Shown here: in pieces, positions 1 to 9,561 of the stretch
Layout: every line of letters starts with the position of its first letter
Position numbering within the stretch: position 1 is the first letter of the stretch
Source of the DNA: Roseburia intestinalis L1-82
GTDB lineage: Bacteria > Bacillota > Clostridia > Lachnospirales > Lachnospiraceae
Length of the DNA stretch: 64,000 nucleotides
Assembly: GCF_900537995.1 (NCBI RefSeq)
Contig: NZ_LR027880.1
Span: 1,372,001-1,436,000 of the forward strand
Reading direction: 5' to 3'
The notes under the pieces: model-generated
What the model was told of the DNA's origin: nothing
Seen by the model: only the letters and a program-made list of their open reading frames with translations
Database searches by the model: none
Made by a program: the position numbers and the translations under genes

Positions 1-1197
1 AAGATGTTTGTTGCAGCAGCGGAGGAGACACAGGACAACCTGATCCAGGGACGTGGTGATGCATACTGTGGTATGTTAAATGCAAGCTACAACTTAAAAT
101 TAAGAAATGTACATGCATATATTCCGGAATATCCGGTAGGTGACGCAGCAGACTGTGCAGATATGATCCATGATTTCCTGCCGATTGCAAGAACTGTTAT
201 TGGATTATCCGAGTTAAAGATCATTTCTTTCGGACCAAGACCGTTAAACTTCCTTGCATGTAATGCTCCGATCCAGCAGTTATACAACCTTGGTGTTGAG
301 ATCGAGGAGAACTCTGAACTGGATTTGTTTGAGGCATTCAACAAACATGCAGGAGATGCGCGTATCCCTGAAGTAGTTGCAGATATGGAAAAAGAGCTTG
401 GCGCCGGAAATAAAAAACCGGAGATCCTTGCAAAACTTGCACAGTATGAATTGACACTGACTGACTGGGTAGAAGAGCACAGAGGTTACCGCAAATATGT
501 AGCCATCGCCGGAAAATGCTGGCCAGCATTCCAGACACAGTTTGGATTTGTACCATGCTATGTAAACAGCCGTCTGACCGGACGCGGAATCCCGGTTTCC
601 TGTGAGGTTGATATCTACGGAACACTGAGTGAGTTCATCGGAACCTGCGTGAGCCAGGATGCAGTAACTTTACTTGACATCAACAACTCTGTACCGAAAG
701 ATATGTATGAAGAGTCCATCAAAGGAAAATTTGATTACAAACATACTGATACATTCATGGGATTCCACTGTGGAAATACCTGCTCTAAGAAACTTGCAAG
801 CTGTGAGATGAAGTACCAGATGATCATGGCAAGAAGCCTTCCGGTCGAAGTGACAAACGGTACTTTAGAGGGAGACATTGCACCGGGCGATATCACATTC
901 TACCGTCTGCAGTCTACATCCGACAATAAGATCCGCGCATACGTGGCACAGGGCGAAGTACTTCCGGTAGCAACACGTTCCTTCGGTTCCATCGGTGTAT
1001 TTGCAATTCCTGAGATGGGAAGATTCTACCGCCATGTACTGATTGAGAAAAACTATCCGCATCACGGAGCAGTTGCATTCGGACATTACGGAAAAGCACT
1101 GTTTGAAGTATTCAAATATCTTGGCGTTCCGATGGAAGATATTAACTACAATCAGCCTGCATCCCTGCCATATCCGACAGAGAATCCATTTGCATAA
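1..1197 (+). CDS. L-fucose isomerase-type sugar isomerase, C-terminal part
   Basis: The reading frame is open at the left edge, so the N-terminus lies outside the window; about 398 residues are visible, with an internal ATG at base 4. The sequence belongs to the L-fucose/L-arabinose isomerase fold family, which interconverts an aldose and a ketose using Mn2+. The family's metal-binding acid, acid and histidine are visible in order: the Glu of SCEVDIYG (about residue 204), the Asp of TLLDINN (about 228) and the His of GFHCGN (about 255). These match the Glu, Asp and His ligands of E. coli FucI. It is followed by a clean terminator, so it ends an operon whose other genes are not visible. The exact sugar cannot be settled; fucose is the family-based guess, and the lactaldehyde-reductase-like gene at 38.2 kb would fit but is far away. 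Confidence 0.8.
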   Translation, partial: KMFVAAAEETQDNLIQGRGDAYCGMLNASYNLKLRNVHAYIPEYPVGDAADCADMIHDFLPIARTVIGLSELKIISFGPRPLNFLACNAPIQQLYNLGVEIEENSELDLFEAFNKHAGDARIPEVVADMEKELGAGNKKPEILAKLAQYELTLTDWVEEHRGYRKYVAIAGKCWPAFQTQFGFVPCYVNSRLTGRGIPVSCEVDIYGTLSEFIGTCVSQDAVTLLDINNSVPKDMYEESIKGKFDYKHTDTFMGFHCGNTCSKKLASCEMKYQMIMARSLPVEVTNGTLEGDIAPGDITFYRLQSTSDNKIRAYVAQGEVLPVATRSFGSIGVFAIPEMGRFYRHVLIEKNYPHHGAVAFGHYGKALFEVFKYLGVPMEDINYNQPASLPYPTENPFA

Positions 1198-1224
1198 AAT
1201 GTACATAAATTAATATATTACCTG

Positions 1225-1280
1225 AAAACCCGTGCGTCTAAAACGTAACATACCGTTTTGGATGCGCGGGTTTTATTTTT
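1225..1280 (+). terminator. Intrinsic terminator after the isomerase gene
   Basis: A 21-base arm beginning AAAACCCGTGCG pairs, with G-U and minor mismatches, with the arm ending GCGCGGGTTTT across an 8-base loop. A T-rich tract follows. It lies 28 bases after the stop codon. Confidence 0.9.
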
Positions 1281-1560
1281 GATAATAGTATGTACATGGA
1301 GGAGTATGTTGTCATTGAAAAAAATTTTTTTCAGAATATCAATTTCTTGATTTTTTCAAGTTCTCAGGCTTTATTGAAAATACTGTTTCATACAATGCAA
1401 AGATTACTCTACATATAGAGACAATAGCTGCATTATATCGAACAGATTTATAAGAATCCTTGATTTTAGGCACTTTGAGATTTTTTTAGATTCAACCAGA
1501 GCGACAGAAAAAGGTAACGAAAGGTGATGCAATATAGTGCTTGAAAAACTCAAGCTGAGA
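1281..1560. other. Gene-free AT-rich gap
   Basis: About 280 bases of AT-rich sequence between the isomerase terminator and the restriction operon promoter. I see no supportable reading frame or RNA structure in it. Confidence 0.6.
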
Positions 1561-1590
1561 TTGAAAAAGTATCAGTATACATGATATAAT
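1561..1590 (+). promoter_or_regulatory. Promoter of the XRE-hsdRMS operon
   Basis: TTGAAA at 1561-1566 and TATAAT at 1585-1590 are separated by 18 bases, a good sigma-A type promoter. Transcription would start near 1597, which coincides with a 13-base copy of the hsdS recombination core (1596-1608). Confidence 0.7.
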
Positions 1591-1641
1591 ACTGTATTAT
1601 GAGAAGTTGAGTGAATACTATGGTGGAAGGAGTATATTATA

Positions 1642-1887
1642 TTGACAGTTAGTTATGATAAGCTATGGAAGCTGTTAATTGATAAAAAAATTAGTAAGAC
1701 TCAATTAGTCCATAAGAGTGGAATAAGTACAAATGCTATGGCTAAAATGGGAAAAAACCAAGTTGTCAGATTGGAAGTGTTAATTAGGATATGTAATATT
1801 CTTCATTGTCAGATAGATGATATTATTGATTATTCTATGAATGTAGATACAGAACGAGGAGGTGACTCTTATGAAATCAAATTTTGA
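1642..1887 (+). CDS. Small XRE-family (Cro/C1-type) DNA-binding protein
   Basis: An 81-residue protein that is almost entirely one helix-turn-helix domain of the short clostridial XRE type: KKISKTQLVHKSGIS, then recognition-helix residues, then a stretch ending VLIRICNILHCQIDDIID. The start is TTG at 1642, chosen because AAGGAG lies 9 bases upstream and no ATG fits. The 3' end overlaps the start of hsdR by 17 bases, so the two are probably translated together. By position it is likely to control the restriction operon, in the manner of the C proteins of restriction systems; that role is inferred from context only. The long C-terminal tail past the HTH is short and unstructured. Confidence 0.8.
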   Translation: MTVSYDKLWKLLIDKKISKTQLVHKSGISTNAMAKMGKNQVVRLEVLIRICNILHCQIDDIIDYSMNVDTERGGDSYEIKF

Positions 1888-4800
1888 CTTTTTGCAATCA
1901 GAGTTTCCGGTTTTATCCACATTTGGTTGTCTGGCTGAAAAGTATTGTTTTTCGGATCCTAATTCATGCCTTATGAAATTGGGAATGATAGGGGAGAGCA
2001 TTGTTAATCTAATGTTTACTTATGACAGAATTCAATTGCCCTATGATAATACAGCAGTTACAAGAATAGATAATCTTCAAAGAGAAGGTTTGTTGACAAG
2101 GGATTTAACTGATATTTTACATGCTCTTAGAAAAGCCAGAAATAAAGCTGTGCATGAGAATTATGAGTCTGTATCAGAATGTAAAATCCTGCTTGAAATG
2201 GCATATAGTCTTTGTGAATGGTTTATGCAGACTTATGGGGATTGGAATTATCAGCACCATGATTTTGTTATGCCTAAATTAGAACATAAGAAAGTATCGG
2301 TTACACAGGAAGAAAAAGCTGCAGAAGAAAAACAAGTAGAAGAACTTACAAAACAGGCAGAACAAAAAGCAAGTATGGCTGATGCTATCTCCAAATCAGA
2401 GCGTCAGAAGCGGGCTGGTAAAATGGCAAGTCAGCGACCAAAATCAGAAGCTGAAACGAGATATATTATTGATGAGCAATTGCGTCAAGTAGGTTGGGAA
2501 GCAGATACAGAAAATCTGCGTTATTCTAAAGGAACTCGTCCGGCAAAAGGACATAATATGGCTATCGCTGAATGGCCAACAAATTCTACATTAGGACAGA
2601 GCGGACGTGTAGACTATGCGTTATTTGTTGATACTAAGTTGATAGGTGTTATTGAGGCAAAAGCAATACATAAGGATATTCCGTCTGTTATTGATTATCA
2701 GGGAAAAGAATATCCACGTAATATTCGTAAGGAAGATTCAAAGTATAAGATTGGAGAATGGGGTGAATATAAAGTACCATTTACTTTTGCAACCAACGGA
2801 AGACCATATTTAAAACAGCTTGAGACAAAGTCAGGAATCTGGTTTTTAGATTTGAGAAATCCTGTGAATAATCCGACAGCTCTTCATGGCTGGATGAGTC
2901 CTATGGGAATGATAGAATTGTTGGAGAAAAATCCTCAAGAGGGTAATTCCGCATTGAAAGCATTACCATATGATTTTCTTACAGATCCTAATGGATTAAA
3001 TTTGCGTGAATATCAGTTAAATGCTATTAAAGCGGCAGAACAGTCAGTTATTGAAGGAAAAAAGAATATTCTTTTGGCTATGGCGACTGGAACAGGAAAA
3101 ACACGTACTGTATTAGGTATGATTTATCGTTTTTTAAAGACGAACCGATTCAAGCGTATCTTATTTCTTGTTGATCGTACTTCTCTTGGAGAACAGGCTG
3201 CAGATGTATTCAAAGAAGTTAAATTGGAAGACTTAATGACACTTGATGAGATTTACAATATCAAGGGATTTGAAGAAAAAAATATTGATAAAGAAACCAG
3301 AATCCAGGTTGCTACTGTGCAGAGTATGGTTAAGCGTATTTTATATAATGACGGAGAAATTATGCCGGCTGTTACAGACTATGATCTGGTTATCATTGAC
3401 GAAGCACACCGCGGATATATTCTTGACAAGGAAATGGGCGACACGGAGATTTTGTATCGTGACCAGAGAGATTATCAAAGTAAATATCGAAGCGTAATTG
3501 AATATTTCGATGCGGTGAAGATTGCACTTACAGCAACACCTGCACTTCAGACGACAGAGATCTTTGGACAGCCTGTGTTTAAATATACATATCGGGAAGC
3601 TGTCATTGAGGGATATTTAGTAGATCATGATGCTCCGCATCATCTGGAAACAAAACTCAGCACTGGTGGAATTCACTACAAATCAGGTGATACAGTTATG
3701 ATCTATGACCCTGTGACAGGTGAAATTACAAATAGTGAATTGTTGGTTGATGAATTAGACTTTGATGTTGAACAGTTTAATCGTCAGGTTATTACTGAGA
3801 ATTTTAATAAGACAGTTTTAAGTGAGATTGCTCGAGATATTGACCCTGAGAATCCGGAAGAACAGGGTAAAACTTTAATATATGCGGTTGATGATCAACA
3901 TGCAGATATGATTGTATCAATTTTAAGAGATATTTATTCAAAATATGGAGTTTCTAATGAGGCTATTATGAAGATAACAGGCAGTGTTGGCGGTGGAAAC
4001 CCTAAGAAGGTTCAGGAAGCTATCAAATGCTTCAAGAACGAGAATTATCCAAGCATTGCAGTAACAGTAGATTTGTTGACTACAGGAATTGATGTGCCGG
4101 AAATTACAACATTAGTGTTTATGCGCCGTGTGAAATCGCGTATTTTATTTGAACAGATGTTAGGACGTGCTACCAGACTCTGTCCGAAAATTCATAAGAC
4201 ACATTTTGAAATATATGATCCTGTGGGTGTATATGATTCTTTGAATGATGTGAATACTATGAAACCAGTAGTGGTAAATCCTACAACAAGCTTTACTCAG
4301 CTATTAGATGGTCTGTCTGAAATTAATGATGATAAACAGACAGAACAGCAGATTACTCAGATAATTGCTAAACTGCAGAGAAAAAAACGAAATATGTCGC
4401 CTAAAATGATGGATTATTTCATTAGCATGACTGATGGAAAAGACCCATCGCAGCTTATTATGGAAATTGAAAAGTCAGATGTGCAGGAAGCTAAGAAGCT
4501 TCTGTTTAAATATCGTGATGTATTTAAAATGATGCAAGAGACAAAGGCAAATGGTTCTCGTCCTGTTGTAGTTTCTGATGCAGAGGATGAATTGACAGAA
4601 CATTCCCGTGGATATGGAAATGCAGAAAAACCAGAGGATTATCTGAATGCGTTCTCACGCTATATTCAGAGTAATCAAAATAAAATTGCGGCATTAAATA
4701 TTATCTGTACCAGACCAAAGGATTTGACAAGAAAAGATTTGAAGGATCTGAGATTAACACTTGATAGAGAAGGCTTTACTACACAGCAGTTGAATACTGC

Positions 4801-5146
4801 AATTTACGAATTGACTAATGAAGAGATAATGGCAGATATTATAAGTTTGATTCGACGTTATGCAATTGGTTCAACGCTGATTAGTCATGAAGCACGTATT
4901 CACAGAGCGGTTGAGAAACTTAGAAAAAAACATAATTTTTCAAAGCAGGAACAGAGCTGGATATCTCGCATTGAAAAATATCTGCTTGGGGAATCTATAA
5001 TGAACGTCAAAGTATTTGATGAAGATAGCAGGTATGCAAGCTATGGAGGGTTTAATAAGATAAATAAAGTATTTCAAAATAATCTGGAAAGCATTGTGCT
5101 TGAATTAAATGAATATTTGTATGATGACGGAGGAAATGTTGCATGA
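1871..5146 (+). CDS. hsdR: Type I restriction enzyme, R (restriction/translocase) subunit
   Basis: 1091 residues. The R subunit of a type I restriction-modification complex, which pulls DNA by ATP-driven translocation and cuts far from the recognition site. The N-terminal 130 residues resemble a DUF4145-type domain. The HsdR nuclease domain follows, with the PD-(D/E)XK residues in GRVDYALF and IGVIEAKA (about 247-266). The helicase motor has Walker A ATGTGKT (about 406), the DEAH box IIDEAHRGY (about 510), and motif VI with GRATRL. A gtg codon at 1862 is in frame, but ATG 1871 is preferred because AGGAGGTG ends 7 bases before it. It overlaps hsdM by 4 bases (ATGA), so translation is coupled. 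No truncation or lesion is visible. Confidence 0.96.
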   Translation: MKSNFDFLQSEFPVLSTFGCLAEKYCFSDPNSCLMKLGMIGESIVNLMFTYDRIQLPYDNTAVTRIDNLQREGLLTRDLTDILHALRKARNKAVHENYESVSECKILLEMAYSLCEWFMQTYGDWNYQHHDFVMPKLEHKKVSVTQEEKAAEEKQVEELTKQAEQKASMADAISKSERQKRAGKMASQRPKSEAETRYIIDEQLRQVGWEADTENLRYSKGTRPAKGHNMAIAEWPTNSTLGQSGRVDYALFVDTKLIGVIEAKAIHKDIPSVIDYQGKEYPRNIRKEDSKYKIGEWGEYKVPFTFATNGRPYLKQLETKSGIWFLDLRNPVNNPTALHGWMSPMGMIELLEKNPQEGNSALKALPYDFLTDPNGLNLREYQLNAIKAAEQSVIEGKKNILLAMATGTGKTRTVLGMIYRFLKTNRFKRILFLVDRTSLGEQAADVFKEVKLEDLMTLDEIYNIKGFEEKNIDKETRIQVATVQSMVKRILYNDGEIMPAVTDYDLVIIDEAHRGYILDKEMGDTEILYRDQRDYQSKYRSVIEYFDAVKIALTATPALQTTEIFGQPVFKYTYREAVIEGYLVDHDAPHHLETKLSTGGIHYKSGDTVMIYDPVTGEITNSELLVDELDFDVEQFNRQVITENFNKTVLSEIARDIDPENPEEQGKTLIYAVDDQHADMIVSILRDIYSKYGVSNEAIMKITGSVGGGNPKKVQEAIKCFKNENYPSIAVTVDLLTTGIDVPEITTLVFMRRVKSRILFEQMLGRATRLCPKIHKTHFEIYDPVGVYDSLNDVNTMKPVVVNPTTSFTQLLDGLSEINDDKQTEQQITQIIAKLQRKKRNMSPKMMDYFISMTDGKDPSQLIMEIEKSDVQEAKKLLFKYRDVFKMMQETKANGSRPVVVSDAEDELTEHSRGYGNAEKPEDYLNAFSRYIQSNQNKIAALNIICTRPKDLTRKDLKDLRLTLDREGFTTQQLNTAIYELTNEEIMADIISLIRRYAIGSTLISHEARIHRAVEKLRKKHNFSKQEQSWISRIEKYLLGESIMNVKVFDEDSRYASYGGFNKINKVFQNNLESIVLELNEYLYDDGGNVA

Positions 5147-6576
5147 CAACACAAGAAATTGTATCAAAATTATGGAATTTATGTAATGTGCTAAGGGATG
5201 ATGGCATCACATATCATCAGTATGTTACAGAGTTAACATATATTTTGTTTTTGAAAATGGCGAAGGAAACCGGAACAGAAGAACAGATTCCAGAGAAATA
5301 TCATTGGGATAAATTGAAGGCTAAAAGCGGAGTAGAATTGAAAAAATTTTACAATGAGCTGTTATCAGAACTTGGGGATAATGGTACAGGCAGAATTCGT
5401 GAAATATATCAGGGGGCAGCAACAAATATTGATGAGCCTAAGAATCTTGAGAAAATTATAGCCACGATAGACAGTCTTGATTGGTATTCTGCAAGAGAAG
5501 AAGGTCTTGGAAATCTATATGAGGGATTACTTGAGAAAAATGCTAATGAAAAGAAATCTGGTGCAGGTCAGTATTTTACTCCACGTGTTTTGATTGATGT
5601 GATGACAAAACTTATGAAACCGCAAGTAGGTGAGAGATGTAATGATCCTGCCTGTGGAACTTTTGGTTTTATGATTGCTGCTCATCAGTATGTTGCCGAA
5701 CGTACGGATAATTTTTTTGATATTGCAGATGCAGATTTAGCAAAATTTGAGAAAGAGGAAGCATTTACAGGCTGTGAGCTTGTTCATGATACACACCGCT
5801 TGGCATTAATGAATGCTATGCTCCATGATATTGCAGCACCTATTACATTAGGTGATACACTTTCAAATATTGGAAAATCAATGCATGATTATGACCTAGT
5901 TCTGACGAATCCACCTTTCGGCACTAAGAAGGGCGGAGAGCGTGCAACGCGTGATGATTTTACCTATCCTACCAGTAACAAGCAGCTGAATTTTTTACAG
6001 CATATCTATCGAAGCTTGAAAAATAATGGAAAAGCAAGAGCTGCTGTTGTATTGCCAGATAATGTGTTATTTGCAGATGGTGATGGCGAAAAAATAAGAT
6101 TGGATTTATTAGATAAATGTAATCTGCATACAATTCTGCGTCTGCCTACAGGAATATTTTATGCACAGGGCGTTAAGACGAATGTATTTTTCTTTACTCG
6201 TGGAAAAACAGATAAGGGAAATACAAAAGAGGTCTGGATTTATGATCTTAGAAATGATATGCCGTCATTTGGAAAAACTAATCCTTTAAAGCCGGAGCAC
6301 TTTGATGATTTTATAGCATGTTATGCAGATGGAGATTTGAGCAAGCGAAAAGAAACATATAGTGAAGAAAATCCAAATGGAAGATGGCGTAAGTTCTCAA
6401 TTCAGGATATCCTTGCAAGAGATAAGACAAGTTTGGATATCACATGGATGAAGACAGAATCTGATACAGATAATTATACACTTGCAGAATTACTGGATCA
6501 GATCAAAGAAAAATCTCAGAATATTGCCAAAGCAGTTTCAGAATTAGAACAACTGATTGGAGAAGTGGAGGAGTAA
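5143..6576 (+). CDS. hsdM: Type I restriction enzyme, M (methyltransferase) subunit
   Basis: 477 residues. The N6-adenine methyltransferase subunit, which with HsdS methylates the host sites and is also required in the restricting complex. An N-terminal helical HsdM_N-type region is followed by the methylase core. This core has the S-adenosylmethionine-binding motif DPACGTFGFM at about 167 and the catalytic NPPF motif in LTNPPFGTKKGG at about 254. The length is usual for the family. It starts inside the last codon of hsdR and ends on the first base of the hsdS ATG, so the three subunits form a tightly coupled operon. Confidence 0.97.
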   Translation: MTTQEIVSKLWNLCNVLRDDGITYHQYVTELTYILFLKMAKETGTEEQIPEKYHWDKLKAKSGVELKKFYNELLSELGDNGTGRIREIYQGAATNIDEPKNLEKIIATIDSLDWYSAREEGLGNLYEGLLEKNANEKKSGAGQYFTPRVLIDVMTKLMKPQVGERCNDPACGTFGFMIAAHQYVAERTDNFFDIADADLAKFEKEEAFTGCELVHDTHRLALMNAMLHDIAAPITLGDTLSNIGKSMHDYDLVLTNPPFGTKKGGERATRDDFTYPTSNKQLNFLQHIYRSLKNNGKARAAVVLPDNVLFADGDGEKIRLDLLDKCNLHTILRLPTGIFYAQGVKTNVFFFTRGKTDKGNTKEVWIYDLRNDMPSFGKTNPLKPEHFDDFIACYADGDLSKRKETYSEENPNGRWRKFSIQDILARDKTSLDITWMKTESDTDNYTLAELLDQIKEKSQNIAKAVSELEQLIGEVEE

Positions 6577-8072
6577 TGGATACAAAAGCATTAAGGCAAA
6601 AAATACTTGATCTGGCTATCCGTGGTAAACTTGTTCCACAGGATCCAAATGATGAACCGGCAGAGGTATTATTGAAACGAATCAGAGAGCAGAAGCAGCA
6701 GATGCTCAAGGAAGGTAAGCTCAAAAAAAAGGATATTAAAAATGATACAATTATCTTTAAAGGTGAGGATAATTTGCATTATGAGAAGTTCCAGGATGGA
6801 ACAGTGAAATGCATTGAGGATGAGATACCATTTGAAGTGCCGGAGGGGTGGTGTTGGTGTAGGCTTCCTGTTATTACAACAGACATTTTCGCTGGCGGAG
6901 ACAAACCTGATGTTTATGAAACATGTTTAACTGAAAGTTGTAAAATCCCAATCTATTCTAATGGAATGGAAAATGAAGGGTTATATGGATACACTAACAA
7001 ACCAAGAGTGACGGAACCAAGTATTACAATCTCTGCGAGAGGTACAATTGGCTTTTGTTGTGTAAGAGAAACCCCTTTTGTTCCAATTGTAAGGCTTATT
7101 ACAATTACTCCATCTAAGGAAATTAATTTATATTATTTAAAAACAGTATTTGAATCATTAATTGAAACAGGAGAAGGTTCTAGCATTCCTCAATTAACAG
7201 TCCCTGGAATAAAGCCTAAATTAATTCCTATTCCACCTGTTAATGAACAAATCAGACTTCAAAATAAACTAAATCAGATATTAAATTACATAGTAAACAT
7301 TTCTTTTGAAAAAGATGAATTACAAAATCTTTTACAAATTGTAAAGTCTAAAATTCTGAACCTGGCAATCAGAGGAAAACTTGTACCTCAAAATCCAAAT
7401 GATGAACCTGCTTCTGTTCTACTTAATCGAATACATGACGAAAAAGAAGAACTGATAAAGCAAGGTAATATCAAGCGTGATAAGAAAGAATCTGTCATCT
7501 TTAAAGGTGATGATAACTCTTATTATGGAATTTCTCTACCTACTGGTTGGAGTTGGACTATTTTGAAGGATATCTCTTTTTCAATTAGTGATGGCTCACA
7601 CAATCCACCATCAAACAAAGAATTCGGCGTACCACTACTGAGTGCTGCTAATGTAAATAACAATTCCATTCTAATCAATAATGCATCACGATGGATAACC
7701 AATGAAGAATGGGAGATTGAAAATCAACGTACAGATATTGAAATTGGTGATGTGTTACTCACCATTGTAGGCAGCATCGGTCGTAGTGCCGTCGTTGAAA
7801 CTAATGAGCATTTTGCATTACAAAGAAGTGTTGCCGTAATTAAGCCATGTTTGATAAGTCCTTTTTATTTGATGCGTATATTTCAAGCACCACAAATTCA
7901 AAAATGGATTAATGACAACAGCAAAGGAACAGCACAAAAAGGAATATACCTAAATGCACTATCCATAATGACTGTTCCTATTCCTCCATTAGACGAACAA
8001 CTTCGAATTGTTAAACAAATATCAATTTTCTTTGAACAACTTGATCTTATTTCGAGTTCTTTACTTTGCTAA
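6576..8072 (+). CDS. hsdS: Type I restriction specificity subunit (expressed copy)
   Basis: 498 residues. HsdS chooses the DNA sequence that the M and R subunits act on. It has the classic layout: a conserved N-terminal segment with DLAIRGKLVPQ, target recognition domain 1 (about 75-245), a central conserved repeat with NLAIRGKLVPQNPNDEP (about 265), target recognition domain 2 (about 325-480) and a short helical end. This is the only hsdS in the window joined to an hsdM and to a complete 5' end, so it is the expressed copy. Bases 6769-6862 and 7470-7527, just before each recognition domain, recur exactly and inverted in the silent copy at 9.5-10.9 kb, which marks it as the target of inversion. 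Confidence 0.95.
   Translation: MDTKALRQKILDLAIRGKLVPQDPNDEPAEVLLKRIREQKQQMLKEGKLKKKDIKNDTIIFKGEDNLHYEKFQDGTVKCIEDEIPFEVPEGWCWCRLPVITTDIFAGGDKPDVYETCLTESCKIPIYSNGMENEGLYGYTNKPRVTEPSITISARGTIGFCCVRETPFVPIVRLITITPSKEINLYYLKTVFESLIETGEGSSIPQLTVPGIKPKLIPIPPVNEQIRLQNKLNQILNYIVNISFEKDELQNLLQIVKSKILNLAIRGKLVPQNPNDEPASVLLNRIHDEKEELIKQGNIKRDKKESVIFKGDDNSYYGISLPTGWSWTILKDISFSISDGSHNPPSNKEFGVPLLSAANVNNNSILINNASRWITNEEWEIENQRTDIEIGDVLLTIVGSIGRSAVVETNEHFALQRSVAVIKPCLISPFYLMRIFQAPQIQKWINDNSKGTAQKGIYLNALSIMTVPIPPLDEQLRIVKQISIFFEQLDLISSSLLC
6769..6862 (+). repeat. 94-bp inverted repeat A, left copy
   Basis: These 94 bases in hsdS are identical to the reverse complement of 10813-10906. They encode the stretch from NLHYEKFQDG to the start of target recognition domain 1. 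The sequences diverge immediately on both sides, as expected for an inversion crossover that swaps whole recognition halves. Confidence 0.95.
7470..7527 (+). repeat. 58-bp inverted repeat B, left copy
   Basis: These 58 bases, in the central conserved part of hsdS just before target recognition domain 2, are identical to the reverse complement of 10154-10211. Recombination here would swap only the second recognition domain. Confidence 0.93.
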
Positions 8073-8073
8073 T

Positions 8074-8099
8074 CAGTCGCCTTCATCCGAAGGCGGCTG
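8074..8099. terminator. Hairpin between hsdS and the recombinase gene
   Basis: CAGTCGCCTT pairs with AAGGCGGCTG (one G-U pair) across a 6-base loop, directly after the hsdS stop and facing the 3' end of the convergent recombinase gene. There is no T-run on either strand, so termination is plausible but weakly supported. Confidence 0.4.
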
Positions 8100-8115
8100 A
8101 GGGCGGCTTAACTTT

Positions 8116-8925
8116 TTACCAAGTCACAATTTTATCAACTAGTTCCTGTTGTTCACTGGCAGTACGACGAAGATAAATACGAGTTGTCTCAATGCTTTCA
8201 TGCCCCATTAAGTCAGCAAGCAATGCAATGTCATTATACTTTTCAAGAAAGTTTTTTGCGTATCTATGTCGGAATGAATGAGGGTAAACCACCTTTTTAT
8301 CAAGTCCATATTTCTCGGCATAGTTTTTCAGTTGTTGTGAAATACCTCGTGTGGTAATTCTGTCGCCATATCTGTTTAGAAACAAGTAGCCGGAGGAACG
8401 ATGTGTTTTCTCCAGCCATTCAAGAGTTTCTTTCTTTAACTTTTTGGGTATATATAATCGTCGCAATTTTCCACCTTTGGTGTATAGGTCAAAATAGCCA
8501 ATTTCAATATGTTCAATCTTTATTTGAATGAGTTCGCTCACTCTTGCTCCTGTAGCTGCTAAATACCAAACTACAAAATACCATTCAATATTTTCATCCT
8601 TTTTGAGCTGTTTTTTAAGGAAATTGTAATCTGCATTGCTGATAACATTTTCTAAAAAGTTCTTTTGCTGCACCTTTACGGTCTTTAGCTGTAATTGCTG
8701 TTCTTCTAAATACTCCAAATATTTGTTTATCGCCTGTATACGCAGATTTACCGTTTTAGGCTTAAAGAATTCCATCAAATAACCTTTGTAGGCAAGCAGA
8801 TTATCTTTACTTACTGAGTCGTAATTCTCAGTGAAATAATTCGCTGTCCACAGATACGATGTAATCGTATTATCTGATAAATTCTCCTTTCTCAAGTATT
8901 CTTCAAATGTTAGTTTCGTCTTCAT
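8116..8925 (-). CDS. Tyrosine site-specific recombinase of the hsdS locus
   Basis: 269 residues, the XerC/XerD/phage-integrase family with a short SAM-like N-terminal core-binding domain. The catalytic residues are in the expected order: Arg in GARVSELIQI, Lys in KGGKLRRLY, His-x-x-Arg in PHSFRHRY, His in LMGHES and the nucleophile Tyr in TTRIYLR. GGAGGTG stands 8 bases before the ATG. It lies inside the region bounded by the inverted repeats, between expressed and silent hsdS. This is the layout of the invertases that shuffle hsdS in phase-variable type I systems (CreX/PsrA-like in streptococci). Its substrate is most likely the inverted sites described here, although resident Xer-like recombinases or RecA could also act. 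Confidence 0.92.
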   Translation of the reverse strand: MKTKLTFEEYLRKENLSDNTITSYLWTANYFTENYDSVSKDNLLAYKGYLMEFFKPKTVNLRIQAINKYLEYLEEQQLQLKTVKVQQKNFLENVISNADYNFLKKQLKKDENIEWYFVVWYLAATGARVSELIQIKIEHIEIGYFDLYTKGGKLRRLYIPKKLKKETLEWLEKTHRSSGYLFLNRYGDRITTRGISQQLKNYAEKYGLDKKVVYPHSFRHRYAKNFLEKYNDIALLADLMGHESIETTRIYLRRTASEQQELVDKIVTW

Positions 8926-8967
8926 AAAAAGACACCTCCGATATAATATTTTTGCGTAATAACCGCT

Positions 8968-9561
8968 ATGATATTATATCAAAGATGTCTACACTCCTCT
9001 TATTATGAGAAGGTAGAAAGCAAAGTACACTGTATTAATGAAGAAATTCCATTTGATCTTCCAGAAGGATGGAATTTTATACGCTTAAAGTGTGCATGGG
9101 AGCTTGTATCCGGCAGAGATTTATCTCCGTCGGATTATAATAGTGACAATACCGGGATTCCTTATATCACAGGTGCAAGTAATTTTGAAAATGGACACGT
9201 TAGCTTGGTTCGTTTTACCGCTGTACCACAAGTACTTACATATAAGGGAGATTTACTTTTGACCTGTAAAGGAACTATTGGTGAAATTGCTCTTAATAAC
9301 TTTGGAGAAGCACACATTGCACGTCAAATCATGGCTATACGTAACATTTATAATCTGAATGTAGAATTTTTGTCATTATGTATAGAACATGCCATGTCAG
9401 AAATCAAACAAGCTGCAAAGGGGCTGATTCCAGGAATATCTCGTGAAGACATTCTCAATTTGATTATTCCTATTCCGCCTGAAAAACATCAAAAAGAGAT
9501 CGTACGAAATGTTCATGATTATTTAGAAAAACTCAATACCATTTCTCACACACTCAATTGA
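8968..9561 (+). pseudogene. Half-size silent hsdS cassette carrying one target recognition domain
   Basis: An open frame of 197 codons whose hsdS-like part starts at about 8997 with SSYYEKVESKVHC. It then covers a single complete target recognition domain (EIPFDLPEGWNFIRL through GLIPGISREDILNLIIPIPPEKHQKEIV) and a hsdS tail. It lacks the N-terminal half, a ribosome site and a credible start, so it is a storage cassette rather than an expressed subunit. The entry sequence at 8997-9014 recurs inverted in the silent full copy at 10147-10164. Its final 16 bases overlap, tail to tail, those of the silent copy on the other strand. I call it a pseudogene because it is silent; it has no lesion. Confidence 0.85.
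8997..9014 (+). repeat. 18-bp inverted repeat C, cassette copy
   Basis: CTCTTATTATGAGAAGGT at the entry of the half cassette is identical to the reverse complement of 10147-10164. The core ATTATGAGAAGKT is also present in repeat A. Confidence 0.85.
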
